A DNA stretch of 64,000 nt from Morganella morganii_D (GTDB lineage: Bacteria > Pseudomonadota > Gammaproteobacteria > Enterobacterales > Enterobacteriaceae), in NCBI GenBank assembly GCA_044772875.1, contig CP173058.1, forward strand, positions 3,038,001 through 3,102,000. Reading direction: 5' to 3'. Shown one piece after another: positions 24,320-32,620 of this stretch; position 1 is the stretch's first letter, and the number at the start of each line of letters is the position of its first letter. A program made the translations under genes and the position numbers. The notes below the pieces were generated by a model. It was not told the DNA's origin. It made no database searches and was given only the letters and a program-made list of their open reading frames with translations.

Positions 24320-25306
24320 ATGTCTAGTCATTTTCAACCGATTTCCTGGGCAACCAACCCGCACCTGCAAACGTTGCTGCCCCGGATTTTCCGCCGGAAA
24401 CCGACGATAAAGCCATTCTGGCAGCGTCTGACGCTGCCGGATGATGATTTTATTGATCTTGCATGGAGCGAAGACCCCGATACCGCACGCCATAAACCAC
24501 GGCTGGTTATCTTTCACGGGCTGGAAGGCAGTTTCCGCAGCCCTTATGCTCACGGTATCCTGGCTGCTGCGGCCCGTCAGGGCTGGCTGGGTGTTGTCAT
24601 GCATTTTCGCGGATGCAGCGGCGAGCCTAACCGTTCAAAACGGATTTACCACTCCGGTGAAACCGAAGATGCCCGTTACCTCCTGAACTGGTTACAGGAT
24701 ACCTACGGTAAAGTCCCGACCGGCGCAGTCGGTTATTCACTCGGCGGCAATATGCTGGCCTGTTATCTCGCCGAAGAGGGGGAAAATGCCGCAGTGGATG
24801 CCGGTATCGTGGTTTCCGCCCCGCTGATGCTGGAACCGTGTTCTTTCAAAATGGAAAAAGGCTTTTCCCGTTTTTATCAGTGGTATCTGCTTAAAGGTCT
24901 GAAACGTAATGCCACCCGCAAGCTGGTACGCTATCCGAACTCGCTGCCGACAAACCTGCTGCATATCCGCGCGATTAAACGGATCCGGGAATTTGATGAC
25001 ATTATCACCTCGCGGATCCACGGATTCCGGGATGCCTCGGATTATTACCGCCGGTGCAGCGCTCTGCCAAAACTCCCCGCTGTACGTAAGCCGATGCTGA
25101 TCATCCACGCCAAAGATGATCCCTTTATGGCGCAGGAAGTGGTGCCGGATCTGTCACAACTGCCACCGTGTGTGGAATATCAGATGACCGAACACGGCGG
25201 CCATGTCGGCTTTGTGTCCGGCAGCTGGCGCCGCCCGCGTTTATGGCTGGAGGAGCGCATTCCTGAATGGCTGGCGCCGCATCTGACCGCGAAGGAGACA
25301 CCATGA
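24320..25306 (+). CDS. yheT: Alpha/beta-fold hydrolase YheT
   Basis: 328 residues from the ATG at 24320, MSSHFQPISWATNPHLQTLL; the HLQT motif is typical of the YheT/ABHD1-3 family. GLEGSFRSPYAHGILAAAA and GYSLGGNMLACYLAEEGE (nucleophile Ser) mark the hydrolase fold, and the catalytic His is probably in EHGGHVGFVSG. The physiological substrate is unknown. It overlaps yheU (ATGA) and starts the yheT-yheU-prkB block. Confidence 0.93.
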   Translation: MSSHFQPISWATNPHLQTLLPRIFRRKPTIKPFWQRLTLPDDDFIDLAWSEDPDTARHKPRLVIFHGLEGSFRSPYAHGILAAAARQGWLGVVMHFRGCSGEPNRSKRIYHSGETEDARYLLNWLQDTYGKVPTGAVGYSLGGNMLACYLAEEGENAAVDAGIVVSAPLMLEPCSFKMEKGFSRFYQWYLLKGLKRNATRKLVRYPNSLPTNLLHIRAIKRIREFDDIITSRIHGFRDASDYYRRCSALPKLPAVRKPMLIIHAKDDPFMAQEVVPDLSQLPPCVEYQMTEHGGHVGFVSGSWRRPRLWLEERIPEWLAPHLTAKETP

Positions 25307-25521
25307 TTATTCCCTGGCAGGATATCGCGCCGGACACACTGTACAGTATCCTGGAAAGTGTGGTGCTGCGTGAAGGCACCGATTACGGCGAACATGAAAA
25401 ATCACTCAGTGATAAAGTGGCGGATCTTTACACGCAACTCAAAAACGGCGACATTGTGATTGTCTGGTCGGAATTACACGAAACACTCAACATCATGCCG
25501 TCGGCACAATTCCGCGGCTGA
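25303..25521 (+). CDS. yheU: YheU family protein
   Basis: 72 residues, MIIPWQDIAPDTLYSILESV, with the conserved VVLREGTDYGEHEKSL segment (UPF0270). Function unknown. The start overlaps the yheT stop in ATGA, so it is translationally coupled, and prkB starts 21 bases later. Confidence 0.93.
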   Translation: MIIPWQDIAPDTLYSILESVVLREGTDYGEHEKSLSDKVADLYTQLKNGDIVIVWSELHETLNIMPSAQFRG

Positions 25522-25542
25522 TTCAGCCGGAGGAAACGCTGC

Positions 25543-26418
25543 ATGTCACAGACACACCCGATTATTGCCGTTACCGGCTCCAGCGGAGCCGGTACCACTA
25601 CCACCAGTCAGGCTTTCCGTAAAATTTTCCAGCAGCTGGATGCGGTTCCGGCCATTATTGAAGGTGACAGTTTCCACCGTTACACGCGGCCGGAAATGGA
25701 TGCCGCCATCCGTAAAGCACGCGAACAGGGGCGTCACATCAGCTATTTCGGGCCGGAAGCCAACGACTTTGCTCTTCTCGAAAGCACATTCCGCCAGTAT
25801 AGTGAAAACGGCAGCGGTGAACGCCGCAAGTACCTGCATACCTATGATGAAGCCGTGCCTTATAACCAGTTGCCCGGCACCTTCACCCCCCGCGAGGCCC
25901 TTCCGGCTGATACCGATGTGCTTTTCTACGAGGGATTGCACGGCGGCGTGGTCACACCGGAGCATAATATTGCCGGACATGTGGATTTGCTGGTCGGCGT
26001 GGTGCCGATAGTCAATCTGGAGTGGATACAGAAGTTAGTCCGTGACACCAACGATCGCGGCCATTCGCGGGAAGCCGTGATGGATTCCGTCGTGCGTTCG
26101 ATGGATGATTACATCCGTTACATCACTCCGCAGTTTTCCCGTACCCACATTAACTTCCAGCGGGTACCGACGGTTGATACCTCGAACCCGTTCTCGGCCA
26201 AATCCATCCCGTCACAGGATGAAAGCTTTACGGTGATCCGCTTCCGCGGCCTGAAAAAAATCGATTTTCCCTATTTGTTATCCATGCTTCAGGGATCCTT
26301 TATTTCCGCCTCAAACACCATTGTCGTCCCCGGCGGAAAATTAGGGCTGGTGATGGAATTAATTATGGCACCGCTGGCTGAGCAATTATTACAGGGAAAA
26401 CAAATAAACAAGCGATAA
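25543..26418 (+). CDS. prkB: Phosphoribulokinase-family protein PrkB
   Basis: 291 residues. The P-loop GSSGAGTTTTSQAFRKIFQ is at residues 12-30, followed by IIEGDSFHRYTRPEMDAAI and the FYEGLHGGVVTPEHNIAGHV segment, all as in proteobacterial PrkB. Class I phosphoribulokinase activity is inferred from homology. Enterobacteria lack a Calvin cycle, so the true substrate is uncertain. Conserved neighbour of yheTU and crp. Confidence 0.9.
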   Translation: MSQTHPIIAVTGSSGAGTTTTSQAFRKIFQQLDAVPAIIEGDSFHRYTRPEMDAAIRKAREQGRHISYFGPEANDFALLESTFRQYSENGSGERRKYLHTYDEAVPYNQLPGTFTPREALPADTDVLFYEGLHGGVVTPEHNIAGHVDLLVGVVPIVNLEWIQKLVRDTNDRGHSREAVMDSVVRSMDDYIRYITPQFSRTHINFQRVPTVDTSNPFSAKSIPSQDESFTVIRFRGLKKIDFPYLLSMLQGSFISASNTIVVPGGKLGLVMELIMAPLAEQLLQGKQINKR

Positions 26419-26450
26419 AAAAACCGGGTAATAATGTATTACCCGGTTTA
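26417..26450. terminator. Terminator between prkB and yhfA
   Basis: AAACCGGGTAATA-ATG-TATTACCCGGTTT is a 13-bp stem between the convergent prkB and yhfA stops. The A-run before it gives a T-run on the minus strand. Confidence 0.85.
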
Positions 26451-26481
26451 TGTTCAAAAATAAAAATAATATTTCAAAAAA

Positions 26482-26889
26482 TTATTCAATATTCTTTACT
26501 TCGAAACTGTGTGTAATGTTAACACTTTCGCCTAACATTAATGAAACAGAACAATATTTTTCTGCTGATAACTGCACGGCACGTCCGACCACGTTTTCGG
26601 TCAGATCACGGCCGGTCACAATAAAATGCAGATTAATGTGAGTGAATAAACGTGGCGCGGTTTCACGACGTTCGGCTGTGAGTTTTACATCACAATCAAT
26701 GACTTGATTACGGCCTTTTTGCAAAATAGAGACAACATCAATAGCACTGCAGCCGCCGGTTGCCATCAGTACCATCTCCATCGGGTTCGGGGCTTTTTCA
26801 CCGGCATTACCATCCATTGTAATCTGGTGTCCTGACGCGGATTCCCCTAAGAAAGTCATGTTCTCAATCCACTTTACACGCGCTTCCAT
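26482..26889 (-). CDS. yhfA: OsmC family protein YhfA
   Basis: 135 residues from MEARVKWIENMTFLGESASG; ten upstream in-frame residues are not conserved. The OsmC fold shows the paired cysteines in MATGGCSAIDVVSILQKG and SAEKYCSVSLML, as in peroxiredoxin-like OsmC/Ohr proteins. YhfA itself has no established substrate. It is divergent from crp as in E. coli. Confidence 0.93.
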   Translation of the reverse strand: MEARVKWIENMTFLGESASGHQITMDGNAGEKAPNPMEMVLMATGGCSAIDVVSILQKGRNQVIDCDVKLTAERRETAPRLFTHINLHFIVTGRDLTENVVGRAVQLSAEKYCSVSLMLGESVNITHSFEVKNIE

Positions 26890-27111
26890 TTTTATACCCT
26901 CATCATCAATATAATTCACGACAGACTACCCTTTCATTCACAGGCTGGCAATCTATCTCATAGTTTATTATGCTGAAGCGAGACAGTGGAAGACAGGACT
27001 GTTTTCCTGTGCTAAAAACACGGCAAGGATTTATCTATGGCTAAGATCAATATCTTTCCGTGAGGATTATTATACTATTTTAATAAACTAACTTGCCGGA
27101 AATTCAGCAAG

Positions 27112-27141
27112 TTAATATGATAAGCTAAGACTTTATATAAT
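27112..27141 (+). promoter_or_regulatory. Probable crp promoter in the yhfA-crp gap
   Basis: TTAATA (27112-27117) and TATAAT (27136-27141) with an 18-base spacer lie 51 bases before the crp start. The 303-base gap between yhfA and crp is otherwise empty. No perfect TGTGA-N6-TCACA site is visible in it, although autoregulation is expected from E. coli. Confidence 0.5.
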
Positions 27142-27192
27142 TGCAGAGCGTAAACAACGGTTTGCAATAACTAACAACAGAGGATAACGCGA

Positions 27193-27825
27193 ATGGTTCT
27201 CGGCAAGCCACAAACAGACCCCACGCTTGAATGGTTTTTGTCTCACTGCCATATCCACAAATATCCATCCAAAAGCACACTTATTCATCAGGGCGAAAAG
27301 GCAGAAACACTCTACTATATTGTAAAAGGTTCTGTTGCGGTGCTGATCAAAGATGAAGAAGGTAAAGAAATGATTTTATCCTATCTCAACCAGGGTGATT
27401 TCATCGGTGAACTCGGATTATTTGAGGAAGGACAGGAACGTACGGCGTGGGTACGGGCAAAAAGCGCCTGCGAAGTTGCAGAAATCTCGTACAAAAAGTT
27501 CCGCCAGCTTATCCAGGTAAACCCGGATATCCTTATGCGCCTTTCCGCGCAGATGGCAAGCCGCCTGCAGACCACATCAGAAAAGGTCGGAAATCTTGCA
27601 TTCCTTGATGTCACAGGCCGCATCGCTCAGACGTTACTGAATCTGGCAAAACAGCCGGATGCCATGACGCATCCGGACGGCATGCAAATCAAAATCACCC
27701 GTCAGGAAATCGGCCAGATTGTGGGTTGTTCCCGCGAAACGGTCGGCCGTATTCTGAAGATGCTGGAAGATCAGAACCTGATCTCCGCGCACGGTAAAAC
27801 CATCGTGGTATACGGCACCCGTTAA
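27193..27825 (+). CDS. crp: cAMP receptor protein CRP
   Basis: 210 residues, MVLGKPQTDPTLEWFLSHCH. The cyclic-nucleotide domain (about 1-135) contains GELGLFEEGQERTAWVRAK, and the C-terminal winged HTH has RQEIGQIVGCSRETVGRILK. It is the global catabolite regulator, almost identical to the E. coli protein. Its predicted target in this window is murQP. It converges on argD with a shared terminator. Confidence 0.98.
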   Translation: MVLGKPQTDPTLEWFLSHCHIHKYPSKSTLIHQGEKAETLYYIVKGSVAVLIKDEEGKEMILSYLNQGDFIGELGLFEEGQERTAWVRAKSACEVAEISYKKFRQLIQVNPDILMRLSAQMASRLQTTSEKVGNLAFLDVTGRIAQTLLNLAKQPDAMTHPDGMQIKITRQEIGQIVGCSRETVGRILKMLEDQNLISAHGKTIVVYGTR

Positions 27826-27845
27826 TCCGGGCAGTCTCTGCCACT

Positions 27846-27876
27846 AAAAACAGGCGCATTTGCGCCTGTTTTTTTC
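27846..27876. terminator. Bidirectional terminator crp/argD
   Basis: AACAGGCGCA-TT-TGCGCCTGTT flanked by AAAA on the left and TTTTTTT on the right, between convergent crp and argD. Confidence 0.9.
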
Positions 27877-27895
27877 TTTTCTGAACCCTGTCGTT

Positions 27896-29119
27896 TTACT
27901 GCATTCCCCGAAAATCATTCAGGGTTTTTGCCAGCAGTTTCATTCCCTCATCCACATCGTCTTTTTCAATAATCAGCGACGGTGTGAAACGCAGAACATT
28001 TGTTCCCGCGTTAAGCAACATCAGACCATTTCTGGCGGCCAGTTCCAGCAGAGTTTTTGACTGATCGCGGAAGATGCCCGCCAGTTCGGCTCCAATCAGT
28101 AGTCCTTTCCCGCGAATCTCCGCAAACGCCCCGAATGTACTGTTCAGGGATTGCAGAGCATCCGTAAACCACTGATGACGTTCATTCACCCCTGCCAGCA
28201 GCACCGGGTCGTTAATCAGATCAAAGGCCGCATTACCAACCGCACAGGCCAGCGGGTTGCCGCCGTAGGTTGTGCCGTGTGTGCCGGGCACCATCACCTG
28301 CGCAATATCCTGTTTTGTCAGCATTGCACTGATCGGGAAGCCGCCGCCCAACGCCTTAGCCGTGGTCAGAATATCCGGTTCAATACCGTAATCCATATAG
28401 GCAAACAGCTTTCCGCTGCGACCCATACCGCTCTGTACTTCATCAAATACCAGCAGTGCCTGATGTTTATCGCACAGCTCACGCACCCCCTGCATAAAGG
28501 CCGGCGTGGCAGGCGTGATACCGCCCTCGCCCTGGATTGGTTCCAGCACGACTGCACAGGTGTGATCATCCATCACCGCTTTGACGGCATCGGGATCGTT
28601 ATAAGGCACATGAATAATATCCGCCGGTTTCGGACCGAAACCATCGGCATATTTCGGCTGGCCGCCGACAGAAACCGTAAAGAATGTCCGGCCGTGGAAA
28701 CCATGGCGGAAAGCAATAATTTTGGTTTTATAAGGATGATGACGGGTCAGTGCATAATGACGTGCCAGTTTGAATGCAGCTTCATTCGCCTCCGCGCCGG
28801 AGTTGGCAAAGAAAACCCGCTCCGCGAACGTGTGTTTTATCAGCTTTTGCGCCAGAGTCAGTGCCGGTTCATTGGTGAAAATATTGCTGACATGCCAGAG
28901 CGATTCACTCTGCGTTTTCAGTGCCGCAACCAGCGCCGGATGACAATGCCCCAGTGCCAGTACGGCAATCCCGCCGGCAAAATCAACATATTCGGTGCCG
29001 TTCTGATCCCACACCCGGCTTCCCTGTCCTCTGACAGGAATAAAATCAGCCGGTGCATAAATTGGCAGCATCACTTCATCATAAGTGCCGCGCGTTACCG
29101 CATTCTGTTTTGTCATCAT
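27896..29119 (-). CDS. argD: Acetylornithine/succinyldiaminopimelate aminotransferase
   Basis: 407 residues, class III PLP aminotransferase. It transfers an amino group in arginine biosynthesis (N-acetylornithine) and lysine biosynthesis (succinyl-DAP). FANSGAEANEAAFKLARHY, the LVFDEVQSGMGRSGKLFAY segment and TAKALGGGFPISAM, with the PLP lysine, are present. Adjacent ATG codons at 29117 and 29114 make the start ambiguous by one residue. pabA lies 109 bases upstream on the same strand, as in E. coli. Confidence 0.95.
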   Translation of the reverse strand: MMTKQNAVTRGTYDEVMLPIYAPADFIPVRGQGSRVWDQNGTEYVDFAGGIAVLALGHCHPALVAALKTQSESLWHVSNIFTNEPALTLAQKLIKHTFAERVFFANSGAEANEAAFKLARHYALTRHHPYKTKIIAFRHGFHGRTFFTVSVGGQPKYADGFGPKPADIIHVPYNDPDAVKAVMDDHTCAVVLEPIQGEGGITPATPAFMQGVRELCDKHQALLVFDEVQSGMGRSGKLFAYMDYGIEPDILTTAKALGGGFPISAMLTKQDIAQVMVPGTHGTTYGGNPLACAVGNAAFDLINDPVLLAGVNERHQWFTDALQSLNSTFGAFAEIRGKGLLIGAELAGIFRDQSKTLLELAARNGLMLLNAGTNVLRFTPSLIIEKDDVDEGMKLLAKTLNDFRGMQ

Positions 29120-29228
29120 TCCTTACCTGATCTACCCACAAGTGAAAATATAATCACCAAATATGAATAAAAAATCAAATTAAAACGACTGAAAAAACAG
29201 AGCCGGGGATAAAATAAGCGATAACTGG

Positions 29229-29804
29229 TTAGTATTTCAGGAAATTATTCAGGAGTTCATGTCCCTGCTCACTGAGAATACTTTCCGGATGGAACTGCAC
29301 GCCTTCAATCGGCAGGGTTTTATGGCGGATCCCCATGATTTCATCCACATTGCCATCATGCAGGCTCCATGCGGTGACCTCAAACGAGGCCGGCAGTGTT
29401 TCCGGGGCAATCACCAGCGAATGGTAGCGGGTGACTGTCAGCGGACGATTCAGCCCTTTGAACACGCCCTGCTGATTATGATGGATTGCTGTGGTTTTGC
29501 CGTGCATCACTTTGCGCGCCTTCACCACCTGTGCACCAAACGCCTGACCGATAGCCTGATGCCCGAGACACACCCCGAGAATCGGGATTTCTCCGGCAAA
29601 ATGGCTGACCGCATCCAGTGAAATACCAGCTTCTGACGGCGTGCAGGGACCCGGTGAAATCACCAGGTGAGATGGCGATAATTGCCCGATATCACTGAGG
29701 CTGACGGCATCATTTCGTTTAACCTGTACATCTGCACCTAACTCACAGAAGTATTGGTACAGGTTATAAGTAAATGAGTCATAATTATCGATAATTAATA
29801 GCAT
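29229..29804 (-). CDS. pabA: Aminodeoxychorismate synthase glutaminase subunit
   Basis: 191 residues, MLLIIDNYDSFTYNLYQYFC, a class I glutamine amidotransferase. The catalytic cysteine lies in ILGVCLGHQAIGQAFGA and His/Glu in GVQFHPESILSE. With PabB it supplies ammonia to make 4-amino-4-deoxychorismate for folate. TrpG is a close relative, but the location next to argD and ppiA and the sequence match PabA. The fic gene that lies between ppiA and pabA in E. coli is absent. Confidence 0.93.
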   Translation of the reverse strand: MLLIIDNYDSFTYNLYQYFCELGADVQVKRNDAVSLSDIGQLSPSHLVISPGPCTPSEAGISLDAVSHFAGEIPILGVCLGHQAIGQAFGAQVVKARKVMHGKTTAIHHNQQGVFKGLNRPLTVTRYHSLVIAPETLPASFEVTAWSLHDGNVDEIMGIRHKTLPIEGVQFHPESILSEQGHELLNNFLKY

Positions 29805-30025
29805 GATTATCTATATCCGACTGATATATTTATATTTTTTTATTTTCAAACTGCTGTATCAGGCACACGTTGACAATACCCTGCAACCCCGGGGATTGCA
29901 CAGACAGTTTCATGAAGCGGGCTATAATACCACAGCCGGACAGAGAAAATAGCCCGAATGCGGCATGGTGCCGCAGAGGCAGATATCGTCTTATTCAGAC
30001 TATCAGGATAGTTTGACATGCTTAC

Positions 30026-30050
30026 GGGGAATATCCGAAAATATTCCCCT
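30026..30050 (-). terminator. Hairpin downstream of ppiA
   Basis: GGGGAATAT and AATATTCCCC form a 9-10 bp stem 20 bases beyond the ppiA stop. No strong T-run follows, so termination is likely but not certain. Confidence 0.5.
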
Positions 30051-30071
30051 TAGTCTGCACAAAAATACGGT

Positions 30072-30638
30072 TTATTTTACGATAGTTGCAGAAATAATTT
30101 TGATCGGTGTCGACGGCACATTCTGGTAAGGACCGATGTTTTCCGTTTTCACTTTTGAGATTTTATCGACAACGTCCATGCCGTTCACCACTTTACCAAA
30201 CACGGCATAGCCGAAATCACGCTGGCCGTGGTCAAGGAATGCATTGTCCGCCACGTTGATAAAGAACTGGCTGGTTGCACTGTCTTTATCTGCGGTACGC
30301 GCCATCGCAATAGTTCCGCGCAGATTACGCAAGCCGTTATCCGCTTCATTTTTTACCGGCGGACGGGTCTGTTTCTGATTCATATCCGCCGTAAAACCGC
30401 CACCCTGCACCATGAAGCCCGGGATGACGCGGTGGAATGTTGTATCGTCATAGAACTTATCTGCGACATACTGCTTAAAATTTTCCACGGTTTCCGGCGC
30501 TTTTTCATTATCCAGCGCTATTTCAAAATCGCCTGCGGTGGTGGTAAATTTAACATGCGTCTGCTCCGCCGCGAACGCCAGCGAAGTTGCACTGAGGGTA
30601 CAGGCTGCCACAAATGTAACTAAAACACGTTTTAACAT
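30072..30638 (-). CDS. ppiA: Periplasmic cyclophilin-type peptidyl-prolyl isomerase A
   Basis: 188 residues from the ATG at 30636-30638, with AGGAATTGGGA upstream. The signal peptide MLKRVLVTFVAACTLSATS ends near ALAFA. The cyclophilin domain contains FHRVIPGFMVQGGGFTADMN, RGTIAMARTADKDSATSQFF and FINVADNAFLDH. It catalyses proline isomerisation in periplasmic folding. A perfect CpxR box upstream matches the known envelope-stress control of E. coli ppiA. Confidence 0.96.
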   Translation of the reverse strand: MLKRVLVTFVAACTLSATSLAFAAEQTHVKFTTTAGDFEIALDNEKAPETVENFKQYVADKFYDDTTFHRVIPGFMVQGGGFTADMNQKQTRPPVKNEADNGLRNLRGTIAMARTADKDSATSQFFINVADNAFLDHGQRDFGYAVFGKVVNGMDVVDKISKVKTENIGPYQNVPSTPIKIISATIVK

Positions 30639-30714
30639 TCCCAATTCCTTTCAACGAAATAAACTGACACTAATTTTACTGATTTTAATGGGCAATGGCT
30701 TTGAGTGCCACCGA

Positions 30715-30729
30715 TTTACTTTAATTTAC
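30715..30729 (-). promoter_or_regulatory. CpxR box upstream of ppiA
   Basis: On the minus strand the sequence is GTAAA-TTAAA-GTAAA, an exact match to the CpxR consensus GTAAA-N5-GTAAA, 77-91 bases before the ppiA start codon. E. coli ppiA is an established Cpx regulon member. Confidence 0.75.
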
Positions 30730-30738
30730 CTTCACGGC

Positions 30739-31194
30739 CGGGGTGATGAATTAAGATAAGAATTTTTCACGTATTTGTACTGACGATATTCTGCACACAG
30801 CCTGTAATTTAGCAAAATACGACGGAGCTGTTCATTCTGCTGATACATTTATTTCATTTAACGCGTAAATATAAAGTACTGCATTGATTTTTATGTGTAA
30901 ATTTAAATTTATGATAAAAAATTTAACTTATACCAAATAAAAAATGGCATCTGTCTGTATAACAAATAATAAATTATTATGTTTTTCTATCTTTTTACGC
31001 GTAAATATCAGCACCTTTCCCACCGGAAAGACTTTGTTTTCTCCGGATTATATCGGCGGTTACACTTAGTATATTATTGTTGCGGCTTTCCACTGCATTG
31101 AGAATAAACCGGTACAGTAATCTGTCTGCCGCAGTTCTTAAACAACATGCATTAGGCTATAATCATCCCGGTTTCGACCTGAGGAGAACAGATT
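30739..31194. other. Long AT-rich gap between ppiA and engB
   Basis: No gene is visible between the two divergent genes. It contains the 12-base sequence ACGCGTAAATAT twice (30861-30872 and 30997-31008). The second lies in a perfect palindrome TTTACGCGTAAA (30994-31005). Such paired palindromes could be operator sites. In E. coli terms this gap is where a 75-min block (crp-ppiA) joins an 87-min block (engB-polA). Confidence 0.5.
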
Positions 31195-31818
31195 TTGACC
31201 ATTAAAACGCACAACTACCAAGTGACCCATTTTGTCATCAGCGCACCGGATATCCGCCATTTACCGGAAGATACGGGGATCGAAGTGGCGTTTGCCGGTC
31301 GCTCCAATGCCGGAAAATCCAGCGCGCTGAATGCACTGACACAGCAGAAAAGCCTGGCACGAACCAGTAAAACGCCGGGACGCACTCAGCTTATCAACCT
31401 GTTTGAAGTCACTGACGGCTGCCGTGTGGTTGACCTGCCGGGCTATGGTTACGCCGAAGTCCCGGAAGCAATGAAACGGAAATGGCAGGCCGCACTGGGA
31501 GAGTATCTGCAAAAGCGCAACTGTCTGCGCGGCCTGGTGATACTGATGGACATCCGTCATCCGCTTAAAGACCTGGATATGCAGATGATTGAATGGGCTG
31601 TGGCAATGCAGGTGCCGGTACTGGCGCTGCTGACCAAAGCCGACAAACTGGCCAGCGGCGCACGCAAAAAGCAGCTGATGGCGGTTCGTGATGCACTGAC
31701 AGAACTGAGTGACACCGGCGATATTCAGGTGGAATACTTCTCCGCCCTGAAAAAAATCGGCATTGATAAATTACGTCTGAAACTGGACACCTGGTTCAGC
31801 GAAAGCGACGCAGAGTGA
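31195..31818 (+). CDS. engB: Ribosome biogenesis GTPase EngB (YihA)
   Basis: 207 residues with a TTG start at 31195, set by a GGAG eight bases upstream and by homology (TIKTHNYQVTHFVISAPDIR). EngB is an essential Ras-like GTPase in 50S assembly. G1 is GRSNAGKSSALNAL, G3 DLPGYGYAEVP and G4 LLTKADKLASG. In E. coli it sits next to spf and polA; here a toxin-like pair separates it from spf. Confidence 0.96.
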   Translation: MTIKTHNYQVTHFVISAPDIRHLPEDTGIEVAFAGRSNAGKSSALNALTQQKSLARTSKTPGRTQLINLFEVTDGCRVVDLPGYGYAEVPEAMKRKWQAALGEYLQKRNCLRGLVILMDIRHPLKDLDMQMIEWAVAMQVPVLALLTKADKLASGARKKQLMAVRDALTELSDTGDIQVEYFSALKKIGIDKLRLKLDTWFSESDAE

Positions 31819-31830
31819 CCCTCTCCCGAA

Positions 31831-31862
31831 ACAGATGGTTATTACTGACCATCTGTTCTTTC
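31831..31862 (+). terminator. Terminator of engB
   Basis: ACAGATGGT, a short loop and ACCATCTGT followed by TCTTTCTT, 12 bases after the engB stop. Confidence 0.8.
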
Positions 31863-31993
31863 TTATAGTCATCATCCCTTAGCCAAAAGACCGAAAAAAG
31901 CCGCTCTGCGGGCGATAATCTGTCCAGCCCCTCTCTTCCCTTCCCTGCTATACACAACCTGATGATATGTTCACAAACATAAGGATATGTTTT

Positions 31994-32365
31994 ATGCGGG
32001 AAAAAACATTATATATTTTGGCCGAAGATTTATACCGTATAGGCAACAGTAGTTCGTCCCGGCTGGCGAATGTCAGAAGGAGCGATATTAATACCAGAGA
32101 GATTGGTGAAACAGACTTCATTGTTGCTGATAATAACGGTGTGAGTGTATTTACCAAAGAAGGTCTGGATGAATGTCCGCTGACGGGGTGGGTGTGGGAA
32201 TTAAAAGCAGGTACTATCCTGCCTGCCGGCCTGACTATTGTTAAACGGGGTTCAAAGGGCCATCATATGATTGTGCCGGCGGAAAATATGCCGCTGACAA
32301 AATATATCACTCTGCTGGAAAGTGTGGCCATGTTCTGTGAAAAACAATATATGAAGAGAGCATAA
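31994..32365 (+). CDS. Tse2-like ADP-ribosyltransferase-fold toxin (putative)
   Basis: 123 residues from the ATG at 31994, eight bases after AAGGA; an in-frame ATG at 31967 lacks a ribosome site. No signal peptide or membrane segment. Compared with Pseudomonas aeruginosa Tse2 as I remember it, the order and spacing of short motifs agree. An N-terminal LYR segment is followed by NNGVSVFTKEGL (Tse2 GGTSVFDRAGV), AGTILPAGLTIV (DGTDIPPDLKVK) and HHMIVPAENMPL (THYTIMPAKPMY). The Ser in SVF and the His before the PA motif correspond to residues reported to matter in Tse2. Tse2 is a cytoplasmic T6SS toxin. Three bases downstream lies a small acidic gene, the expected place for an antitoxin or immunity protein. 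No T6SS genes adjoin it. Confidence 0.6.
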   Translation: MREKTLYILAEDLYRIGNSSSSRLANVRRSDINTREIGETDFIVADNNGVSVFTKEGLDECPLTGWVWELKAGTILPAGLTIVKRGSKGHHMIVPAENMPLTKYITLLESVAMFCEKQYMKRA

Positions 32366-32368
32366 CAA

Positions 32369-32596
32369 ATGCGGGTACTCGAACTTAAAATCGACAGAAG
32401 CACATTTAACTTACTGTGGAAATCACTCCATGCCAGGGAAGAAGCACTCCTTCGCAGAGTTGAGGAATACGGGGAAGATTCAGATGAAGGCGCTGATGCC
32501 CTGAATGATATCATGGCACTCCGCCTTTACCGGAAAGAACTCCGGGAAGATGCCGAACCGGTTTTTGATGCGAATGCCTTTCTCACTGACAATTAA
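32369..32596 (+). CDS. Small acidic helical protein, putative antitoxin/immunity partner (Tsi2-like)
   Basis: 75 residues, MRVLELKIDRSTFNLLWKSL, rich in Glu, Asp and Leu. It is predicted to be two amphipathic helices (about 10-35 and 40-63) joined by a short turn EYGEDSDEG. Tsi2, the immunity protein of Tse2, is 77 residues with the same helical-hairpin build, but I cannot claim clear sequence identity. It starts three bases after the toxin-like gene and is surely co-transcribed. The role is inferred from this pairing; otherwise it is an unknown protein. Confidence 0.55.
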   Translation: MRVLELKIDRSTFNLLWKSLHAREEALLRRVEEYGEDSDEGADALNDIMALRLYRKELREDAEPVFDANAFLTDN

Positions 32597-32620
32597 CCTT
32601 CTCCCGCCTTTGTTTAAGGC

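Noticed and set aside
27001..27025. TGTGCTAAAAACACGG upstream of crp as a CRP autoregulation site
   Set aside because: Half-sites are imperfect and wrongly spaced; it does not meet TGTGA-N6-TCACA.
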